64,000 nucleotides of DNA from Pseudopyrenochaeta lycopersici (taxonomy: Eukaryota; Ascomycota; Dothideomycetes; Pleosporales; Pseudopyrenochaetaceae). Within the stretch, counting starts at the first letter, position 1; every line of letters starts with the position of its first letter. Below are positions 55,530-64,000 of this stretch, piece after piece. The notes under the pieces are model-generated. The model was not told the origin of the DNA, made no database searches, and was given only the letters and a program-made list of their open reading frames with translations. The position numbers and the translations under genes are program-made. The stretch covers positions 434,001 through 498,000 of the forward strand of contig NHZP01000016.1 of the NCBI GenBank assembly GCA_003313425.1, read 5' to 3'.

Positions 55530-58500
55530 TCAACCTGACAGCTCAGCAGCACTATCCACCGGTGTCGGCAGAGGATCCATTAGCATACGCCCAAGCTCTT
55601 TGCTGGCTGCCTCCATGTCCCCCTGCAGTCTTTTACCCTCTCTCTCGATTTCTCTCACCATCTCATTCCATCTCGAAGGCTCCCAGAACTTCGTTTCTGG
55701 GACAATATCGCTCGCTGATGTCTGGCCTTTCTCAAGAACATACGGTGCTGTCCGAGTTAGATTGGATATGCGGTCGATGAGTTCTTCAGGTTTGCATGCT
55801 GCGATACTAGAATTGAAACTTTCGGAGTTCATGAGTGCGCTGGTGCTCGATCTATTTTGGAGCGAGAGTGTTAGGACATCCTTGAGGCTACTATGACGCT
55901 TGACCGTGCATGCGTAAGCCATCACCCAAACCAGGACATGAACGATTGATTCCGGTGGAGAGGTTTGATGTCCGCTTTGCGAGTGGTCCAATAGATAGCT
56001 AAGAGAATGCAAATGAGTTTTGATGATGCTAGTGGCAGCATCCATTGTGCTCTTCTCCATTCGGATCAACCCTTTGTACTTTGATGTTTGTAATCCAGCC
56101 ATCTGCTCGAACAGGTCCCAGATGACAGATAGTTCGATCGCTTCAATGATAGACTGGTTCGTGTAGACACTCCGCCACAGCATATCCACTCTCTGACGAA
56201 TCGGTATGGCAGCTATGATCATATATTTGCTGAGGCGATCAAGACGGATAAGGGTCGGGTTTGTGTCACTAGCAGGGCGCAGAGTAACTCCAGATTCTGT
56301 TGAACGCATGAAGTGGTGATGACCTAAGCCAGTGAATACAATCATTTGTCCAGAACTGTTGTGGCTAACAACAAATCGCTCGTTTGGTAGCCGGTCGCGT
56401 AAAAATGTTGCTAGAGACTTCGCAGCTTTCTCGTCCCTCTTCCGGCCCATATGGTACCATTTTGGTTTGACTGTGACTGCTGAGAGGCTCATTTTAAATG
56501 CGCCAAGTTTCTTCTCTTGCGCAATTGAATCGATCAGGTCCTCCGGTGAGGCGAATGAATGTGACTGCTTAACCTGTCCCTTCGCATCACCCGCCTTGAC
56601 CAAGAGGGGAAACACCGATCGACGCACGTTAGCCTCAAAATCACTATCGTTAGGCGTTCCAATGAAAAGACTCGAGCTGTTATTCTCAGCCAACTTATTC
56701 AGCCACTTCGGGTCACAAAGCTGCATGGGAGTCTTCGCCCCTGCGTCGAAGAAATCGAAGGTGTCATTCAAGAATATCACTGTCTTTTCACGGTATGTAT
56801 CCAGAATCGGGGATGGTTCTTCAAAATCAGAATCCTTTGTGTTCATCAAGCCACCGTTCTGGTGGATGTTGCACAAATCTGCAAGGAAAGAAGGGTTCGA
56901 GTCAGTTTGTCTCTTGACCGTATTATGTTTCATGCACTTACCGACCTCCATACGGAGGGAGTCTTGGATGAATTCTTGAATAGCTTGAGACTGACGCTCG
57001 GTAGTGCGAGGGTTCGTCACAATCAGAAATTTGGCGTTCGGTTGTGGCGTATACGTGCTCGAGACTTGTAAGCTAACCACACGGCGTTCTACAAGCACCA
57101 TCTCTACCGTCTCGCCTGGGAGCTGTCCAGGTGCCTCGAGATACAGGTCAAAGGTTATTCGGAAATGATCATGGTCTTTCGCTGCAGCTAGCAGACGAAA
57201 TTGTTGTTGCATAATGGCGAAATCCCTTGGCCGAACGAAGGGAACAGCTTGGTCTTGTGTTGTAGTCTCTTCAGCGGAATCTGATATGAGCCTTCCATAT
57301 TCTTCCGGTATCGTCATACTGACTTCTACTATGCGAGATACTCGTCCTATTGGGGCTCCATGCTCGCCGATAGGTTGATGGCCGTAATTTTGAACCTAAA
57401 TATAGTTAGATATGCTCATACTGAAGTCATGAAAACCGTCTACTCCATGGACAATAGATTATCAATCACATACCTTGCACTGTATTCTGCTAATAGCTCC
57501 TTGGGCAACTGTACTTAGATGCTCAAAGTCTCCAAATCCGCAGGGGTAGGCGATGTGAATTTCCTTGCGTAATTCGAACGATGGTAATCGTCTTTCAAGC
57601 CAAGGCATATCCGCGCGAATTTGTAGCCATCCTTGCTCTTGATAACGGACACCAAGAGCCAAGGTTTTCTTGTTAGACTTGATGCGTACCTTGATTGATC
57701 CTTCCATCGATGCCTCACCGGCAGCTGGAATACTAGTGGGTAGAAAGGCAACACCGCCATTAGTTGCTGAAACCTCTTCAAAGATTTCGGAATGATCTGC
57801 AAGGGTGACGGGAATTTGGCATATTGGCGATGGCATGCCTCCAGTATTTCGCACCCTCACCCGACGTATGTGAAGAAACTCGCCAGGCTCAAAGATGCCG
57901 TCCGCGTTCTCGTCTTCTATCTCAAAGTCGACCAGTTCCAGAGACCAGGCAGAGGTGTATCGTTGGGTCGAGCCATCATCCTGCTGTACAGCAATCGTGA
58001 TAGTGCCATCTTCACCCTTTATTCCTTTGTGCAAGGGCTCAGTTACGCTTGCGCCTGTCTCGCCATCTCGCCCGTCTAGACCTGGCGCTCTCCTAAAGTT
58101 CTTAATGATAGGTTTCATGTTACAGCCTGTGCAAGTACCGGTTCCTCCACCACATTTACAAGCGCCAGGATCCGCTCTCGGTCGCTCAACTGCATTGTAA
58201 GCGCGCCGAGCTTGTATAATTGCGCGCTGCAAGTTGTTTCCCGAGACAAGCATTGCTCCGATAGGAGCTGTAAGAGCTGAAGAGCTCGCGTGGAGATGCG
58301 ACCCCATACGAGCCAATGCGGTCGAGCGCGAGGTCTCAACACTTGCGTCTCGCTTTATCTAAAACCGAATTTATGCTATTAGTATATCTGCGTAAGACAT
58401 TTTCACGTGACCACCACTTACACAGCTTTCAGTACAGAAGTAGGTATACCCAACAATTTCCTCCCATTTCCATCCCTGCCCGCCTGTGCCTGAAGATCTG

Positions 58501-59264
58501 ATAATTAGCTGTGAGGCCCATAAAAGAACAACAAATTATGACTCATGTACACTAAACGTGGATGGAAGAGCCTCCCCAAAGGGTTTCAATACGCATCTCT
58601 GCGAATTACTGTGTAGTTTCGACAAATTCTTATGTCAGGGAAAACTGGCTCACGTACCTCGTGTTCCGCCTTTGCCTGGGTTCCCATGTTTGCCTGCTCT
58701 CCCGCCTATACCCCCTTTTAGGTCCCAGGTTACGCCCATGAGTAGATGGGTACTACTTTCATTCAGAATGATGTGAATATCTCCACCTGCCCCTCCATTC
58801 GCACCGCTTGAGCCTCGGCCAGCAGCACCTCCATCTCCTCCGTCTGTTCCATTGGTGGCATCAGAACCTCTATTTGCGCCTATGCCATTAACGCCGTCTA
58901 GCCCTTGCTGTCCGTTTCCGCCATCGTGGCCCGACTCGCCGATGCCGCCGATTGCTGTTAGACGGATATCCCTCCCAATGGCAACCTCAGTGTCGCGAGG
59001 TATTCGGTGTGCTTGACTGGAGTCAATAACACGTACGTGAATTGCTCCTTGTGATAACTGGGACTCAGAAAGTTGGATTGCGAGAGTACCAGCAGGACCT
59101 CCTGATATCGCACGAGCGGCATCACTACCAGGCTGTCCATGCCTTGTTGCAGGTTGCTGATTGTGTAACACTATTGCTTGCGAGCCGTCTTGCACGACGC
59201 GAATACCGCTACTTCTCGCAAGAGTCACACCATCAGCACCATTGACTGAAAATGTGGTCGCCAT
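55530..59264 (-). CDS. Collagen-like, Gly-rich protein of the fungal DUF7932 type
   Basis: Five exons on the minus strand (59264-58658, 58489-58422, 58358-57474, 57395-56942, 56878-55530) give 1,120 residues with consistent phases. After an N-terminal domain (MATTFSVNGADGVTLARSSG) comes a Gly-X-Y-rich tract at about residues 110-210 (GIGESGHDGGNGQQGLDGVN, GKHGNPGKGGTRGTGGQGW). A Cys-rich patch follows (CKCGGGTGTCTGC), then a short collagen-like piece (APGLDGRDGETG), a beta-rich domain with an acidic loop (DENADGIFEPGEF) and a long helical/mixed region to the end. No signal peptide is evident. The fourth intron (63 bases, GTAAGT donor, CTGAC branch, TTGCAG acceptor) contains no stop and can be misread as coding. 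Resemblance to DUF7932-containing fungal proteins is from memory; molecular function is unknown. Confidence 0.7.
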
Positions 59265-59707
59265 GGGATGAGGATACTGAGCGCAAGAGTAAAGATACAA
59301 GATACAAGATACAGGGACATCCCGACACAGACAAAATTTGATTAGGCTGAGCTATGTTCTTTTGTTTTTGGGCGTCTCGCTGTGTCCGTTCGCGGGAGAT
59401 GTTGATTCGCCGCCATCTTCTCAGCCTTCCCACACGTCGCAGCCTTGTGGCCTGGCGCCTTCGTAAATGTAACTGATCGGTCCAGTAGCTCATCGTGGCT
59501 TGAGGGCAATACATAGAGTTCCAGCCAATATTGAAAATTCCAAGCTGACCCGCAGCCTGAGGAGACCGTGCTGCTCTCAGGTTGACTCGCGCTTCAAGGG
59601 CGGTGCAACGACCCCATTATCACAGCCTTCCCCGATATCTCTTATTCACTGGGAAGCCACATATTCTGGACGCATGGAGCACAAAGAGGTGAGGAGCTGA
59701 TTCCAGG
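59265..59707. promoter_or_regulatory. Divergent promoter between collagen-like and RBR genes
   Basis: 443 bases between divergent start codons. Open frames here (such as 59500-59700) lack family features. No specific binding site is recognised. Confidence 0.35.
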
Positions 59708-60830
59708 ATGCAGCCCAGTGCCCTGCGTCGAGTTTCGCGACGAACTCAGCCTGGTCGCATCGGCGTGGGGCATCTTTCCCATACTTCTGCTTCAGCTGTG
59801 TCAACCGGTGCGATACAACTTTCTGCAACTTATCTTGAAGTACTTCAAGATGCGATTCGCTTGTCACAGCATGAGCAAGATGTGTGGGCAGGAGGGGTAC
59901 TGTCTGCTGCAGCTCACGCCAGAGAAATCAAGTACGAAGCTAGACGAGAGATAATGAACGAGACGAGTCGCCACATGCAACAACAGCTGGAAGCACAACA
60001 ACGGATCCTTGCAGAAAGAGATACGCAAAGGAGAGCACGTGCTGCTGAGAGGGAAGAGCAGCAGAGGTTGGAGGAAGCAAGACTTCGTCACGATCGCGAA
60101 GCGGCGGAGCGAAGGAGAAGAGAAGCACAAGCTGCTGCTGAAGAAGCAGAGCGTAGGGCTGCCGAGGAGGCGGAACAACGCAGGAGAGAAAGACTAAGAC
60201 GCTGCATCATTTGCATGGAAGATGCCGACCTCTCGCTCGTGACCCAGACACCTTGCGGCCACTGGTCTTGTAGAGCCTGCCTCAGAGGTAACCACCCCCC
60301 AACCTCCAATGAGAATTCGAGAGAACAGAGCTCCCTAATGCTTAGCAGATGGGTTCGAAGCGTCTTTCGCATCACGTTCAAGATATCAATGCTGCCAGCA
60401 GCACGTTCCTGTCTCTTTAATTGCCGATCTCTTCGAGGACGACTTCACCCAGAGATACGAGTTATTGGTATTAGAGCTCACGACGCCGAATCCGACGTTC
60501 TGCGCCAATACAGCCTGTGCTGCTTTTATTCCTCCAGCAAACTATTTCGGGCCCGACTCGGCAAGATGCGACAGCTGCAACACCGACACATGTAGACACT
60601 GTCGAACTGCAGGTCATGTGGGGCGCGGCTGTACTACTGATCAGGCGACTGAGCAGGTGCGTGCTCTTGCGGCGGTGGTAGGGTGGAAGACGTGTCCTGC
60701 GTGCTCAACTATGGTGGAAAGGAGGGATGGGTGTTTACATATGACATGTCGTTGCGGATCTGAGTTTTGTTATCGGTGTGGTGGATATTGGCAGGCATGT
60801 CGTAGTCGTTGTGAAGGACAGTACTTCTGA
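59708..60830 (+). CDS. RBR-type E3 ubiquitin ligase
   Basis: Two exons (59708-60287, 60349-60830) give 353 residues. After a variable N-terminus comes a charged coiled coil rich in Arg, Glu and Ala (about 85-165). RING1 starts RRCIICMEDADLSLV and includes TPCGHWSCRACL, its last cysteines (RYQCC) being in exon 2. The in-between-RING domain follows (FCANTACAAFIPP, ARCDSCNTDTCRHC) and RING2 ends the protein (WKTCPACSTMVERRDGCLHM, TCRCGSEFCYRCG). The catalytic RING2 cysteine is Cys322 in RRDGCLHM. RBR ligases pass ubiquitin through this cysteine onto substrate. The intron has GTAACC donor, CCTAATG branch and GCAG acceptor. The 5' end is the least certain part, since the first ~60 residues are not conserved-looking. 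Substrate is unknown. Confidence 0.85.
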
Positions 60831-62823
60831 TCGCACTCGTCGGATGTCACAGGCGAGGTTAGCGGCGCGTTGCGAGAAGGGGCGAGTGTCTTGCAGCAGG
60901 CATTCGGGAATGGCAAAGCCAGCTGCACATGACAGACCATGTTTAGTCCAGTTGCATAAGCTGCTTAGTGTATACGTAGGCAAATGAGTTTGTAGCGCTT
61001 GAGCATCGTCAATATGGCCCCAACCGTGCATTAGAAGCGCCGCAATTTCACCATGCAAAGCATGTTGAGGCAACAGGCCGTCGCCTACATTATCCTACCT
61101 CACGGTCTGTAAAGCTGGCTGTCAGTCGCGTATTTGCATTGTGAGTCTACTAATGCTATTCTTACGTGGTCTGTCTCAACGTGACCGAGCCTCACTGATA
61201 CAGACAAATGACGTATCAGAACCTCTCCGCTACGCACAGTAATCATAGAGTTTCTTCTTCTTCTTCTTCTTCTTCTTCTTCTTCTTCTTCTTCTTCTTCT
61301 TCTTCTTCTTCAACGCATCGCGCAAGGCGAATACAGTCAACGAAAAAGGTGTCGCGTACATCGGAGATAGTGCAATACCAACGACACTGTGTCCTCAGCT
61401 ATGAGCAAGCCCAGGGAGCTGGAGACTGCGCTCAAAAAGTAGAATAATCTTAGTACCTCCGTAGAGGTCTCCCAGAGATTAAACTGCCAGTCAAAGTCAG
61501 TGAAGGTTGCGAAAATGGTGAGAGGAGAGACAAACCTGAAAAGAACAGATACTACACTTGATCTGAGCCAAAAGGCAAAGCTGTGAAGCATGTTAGCACT
61601 GCCGAACATTATGGTCAGAGTGGAGAGGACTGACAGAGCTAGAGAGAAAAGAAGAAGTCGTGAGGGTCGTGCGGTTTATATGGGAACGGGAGGCTTGGCG
61701 CACTAACGTGCACGTGATGCAGGCTAACGTTTTCAGGATGCCAGATATCAGGTCACGTCCGCGTCCTATTGTTTCGCTATTGCCTGAAAGCTTTCACCTC
61801 TCATCTCTCACTCCTACGATTTGGATTAACACAAGGCGTTCTCTGCTCATCTTGTCATTTGGGCCGAACCTTGAGAGCGAGAGGGAGAAGTTCTTGCAGA
61901 AAGGTTTGTTGAAGAGTTATTCGAGAAGCTTGAGATTACTGCACCTAGCGTCACAGATCTTTGAGTAAAAGAACTTCCATCTTCATAGTTTACGCACTGG
62001 CCACGATGCACGTGCCCGAGAAAAGACTTTCAGTGCGTCGAGCCACCCATTGTCTCTTGTGAATGATATATTAATGTTGGCGCCGCATTTGAAATTGAAG
62101 ATAATTGTGTAGCACATGAGATTTCTTCCCAAGGACTAATTAGTCAAAAGGGCAGCTACCAGGGATTTCTCTAAGTGGGCAGCCTTCGCCACGCTGGAGC
62201 AGATAGATTTGCGTCGTATAGATGGTGTGCCCAGCCGCATCGTCACCAAGGAGCAAACAATAAGGATCTATTATTCAGTGATGCAGCTGAGAAGAAATAT
62301 GGTTGCAGTCTTTGCGTGATGAATAGCATTCAGTATTTATCTGGAGGGTCAATCCAGTTGTATACAGGCTATGACTGGATATAATACGGACCCTATAGTT
62401 GAAGGAGCTAGAAAAGCGTACACTGGCTCTGAGGACGAGGCCCGCGAAAAATAAACCTGGCATGTCAACAACGCAGACCATAGTGTATACTTAGCAAAGA
62501 AACTGCACTGAAATGTTGGTCCTGCTAATTCGGTATCCTGGAGAGTAAAATAAGCCATAGTCGCCGTTGTCAGCCTACGCGGCATTGTGCAATGCAAAGT
62601 CCATGGCGCCGACTCTGCAACCCCACTGACGCGCCAGTCGCTTCAAGCGAGTCAAACCTCCGCTCCAAAATTTAGTAATAAGGCCAGATCAAGTTAGTAC
62701 TAAAGTCGGCAGTTATTATTGAATTGTACTGGTCCTCACCCAAATTTGAACGATAGGGGTTGATTGAGATGCTTGTGTGTTCGTCATTTAAAACATCAAA
62801 TAATAGAATGACCCTAGTGTTCC
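60831..62823. other. Gene-free interval with a TTC microsatellite
   Basis: About 2 kb without a supported gene. It includes the (TTC)20 tract at 61252-61311, and frames over it that encode poly-Ser are repeat artefacts. A frame of 102 codons at 61660-61968 has no family resemblance. Confidence 0.4.
61252..61311. repeat. (TTC)20 microsatellite
   Basis: Sixty bases of uninterrupted TTC units, counted directly. The tract lies outside any called gene. Perfect long arrays of this kind are usually length-variable between isolates. Confidence 0.95.
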
Positions 62824-64000
62824 TTAAATTTCCAGTTGCTCTCCAAGACCCTCCCAGTTCTCTGCCTCCAGTGGCATTGATTTATTAGTATCCGTTATGA
62901 GAATATCCCATTTGACATCAGCGTCGTAACAAGCTCTCGGAGTTAGTTTAATCTCTATGTCGTCATCAGGTATTGGAGTCACTTCCCAATGCCCAGCCTT
63001 GTCGGTAGTCAAGTGCCTCCACTTCCCGTCTGTGGGTACTATGTCAAACCGTAGAATGAGCAGAGCGGTAAATGCCAAAATCTCCGTGTTTGCAAAATGA
63101 CGACCAGGACATAGCGTAGTTCCTCCACCAAAACCACGGAATGCGACCGGATTGTTACGCCTTTCTTTAGGAAGAAATCGACGGTGGTTGAATGACTGAA
63201 CGTCTTCGCCCCAATTAGAAGCATTCTTATGCTGAACAGGGGCTGGGATCATAACCGTCCCTCCCTTTTTAAGCAGAAACTTTCCATCTAGCATATGATC
63301 CTCCATGACCAAGCGAGTTGATACACCAACAGAATGAAGTCTCAGCGCCTCCTGTAAGCTAGAAAGCATTATTGGGCAAGATGTCTTCACATGAGACATG
63401 TCAAGCGTGAGTCGCCTTGTAGCCTCGCCATCCTTGGCCATGTTTGTGCTTTTGTCCTCCATTATGATACGGCTGAGTTCTTGTCGACAGTCTTCCAGGG
63501 CTATCTGGTCGGAATATAGATGATACACCAACCAGAAACAAGCCGGTGAGGTATTCGTTAGAATGGCAATTGCCCCGGCAGCCTCAAATCTTGCAATATC
63601 TTCGAGAGGTATCTTGTGCTCGATGCTATGTTCGTATCGAGCTTTAATGAGTGCAGAGCCATTGCGATGGCCTTGTTTCAAGAAATATTCTAGGAACTGT
63701 TTCGCAATACGTTCTCGAGCCATGTAACTTTCCCGAACAAGGATCGAGGGGAGAAATCCCATCAGAAGTCCCATGAGTCCTGCTTGAAATTTCCTGCGTC
63801 AAGTTAACGGGAGACCGGACCAACAGTTACCTCAAAATTCTCGGCTTACCAGAAGGAATCCACAATTTTGGGATCCTGAAATGGATTTTGAGGTCCGTAC
63901 ACCGCGGCTGTAGTGGCATGGGTGATTTCTTGCTTGATGAAGTCGAACAGCTTGAATTTTGTTGTTGTCTGAAGTCTATGCAACGATGCAGCAACTATTT
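62824..64000 (-). CDS. Cytochrome P450, 5' end beyond the window
   Basis: Two exons are visible on the minus strand (from at least 64000 down to 63850, then 63793-62824); the N-terminus is cut off. The junction TG/G AAA restores VDSFWKFQAGLMGLLMGF. Key P450 features are present: an I-helix AILTNTSPACFW in which Asn-Thr replaces the common acidic-Thr pair, the EALRLHS ExxR motif, and the heme loop FRGFGGGTTLCPGRHFA with the axial Cys. The I-helix change resembles the CYP7/CYP8 clan (prostacyclin synthase-like and sterol hydroxylases). It acts as a monooxygenase or isomerase-type enzyme, usually at the endoplasmic reticulum. No biosynthetic partner is seen in the window. Confidence 0.88.

Noticed and set aside
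59646..59867. Minus-strand 73-codon frame opposite the RBR gene start
   Set aside because: Looks fairly protein-like but lies antisense to the RBR coding region and shares no splice or promoter signals with a neighbour.
61208..61447. A 79-codon frame with a poly-Ser run
   Set aside because: The run is the (TTC)20 microsatellite; flanks are not coding-like.
1..64000. CRISPR arrays, bacterial operons or ribosome binding sites
   Set aside because: Spliced genes and eukaryotic families throughout; no spaced direct-repeat array is present.

Overview
The window is nuclear DNA of a filamentous ascomycete, most likely a Dothideomycete of the Pleosporales type. The evidence is short introns (about 45-110 bases) with GT(A/G)(A/C)GN donors and CTAAC/CTGAC-like branch points, single-copy fungal housekeeping genes, a HeLo-domain gene, plant cell-wall enzymes, and AT-rich sequence of the kind left by repeat-induced point mutation (RIP). 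The genus cannot be fixed from sequence alone. Most genes needed splicing, so exon coordinates are given in each entry. They come from reading splice signals and keeping phase and are unconfirmed by transcripts.

Region 1 (about 1-13 kb and 19.5-24.4 kb) is a dense housekeeping block: cohesin loader MAU2, a YheT-type alpha/beta hydrolase, ribosome assembly factor LOC1, VPS68 and VPS55 (two subunits of one endosomal complex, tail to tail), proteasome subunit PRE5, F1-ATP synthase epsilon, NatC subunit MAK10, kinetochore protein CENP-W, complex III subunit QCR2 and Pol III subunit RPC82. Many pairs share short divergent promoters.

Inside this block lies an unusual divergent pair (13.0-19.4 kb). 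One gene encodes a HeLo-domain plus pseudokinase protein. The other encodes a protein of about 1,413 residues with an intact kinase domain, an ankyrin-like segment and a long polytopic membrane region. The first has the layout of the animal necroptosis effector MLKL and the second resembles a partner kinase. This is the best candidate for an undescribed system here.

Region 2 (24.4-64 kb) is sparser and accessory. It holds a stop-interrupted gene with a BTB-like segment, a zinc-cluster-less fungal transcription factor, two uncharacterised proteins, a PX-associated-domain protein, a pectin lyase with a cellulose-binding module, a small secreted protein, a four-repeat GAEQDRY protein, a GH10 xylanase, a secreted GMC oxidoreductase, a collagen-like DUF7932-type protein facing an RBR ubiquitin ligase, and a cytochrome P450 cut by the window end. 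Between the xylanase and the oxidoreductase sits a 1,052-bp near-perfect palindrome that is extremely AT-rich. The pectin lyase, xylanase, oxidoreductase and secreted protein suggest a plant-associated or plant-litter lifestyle.
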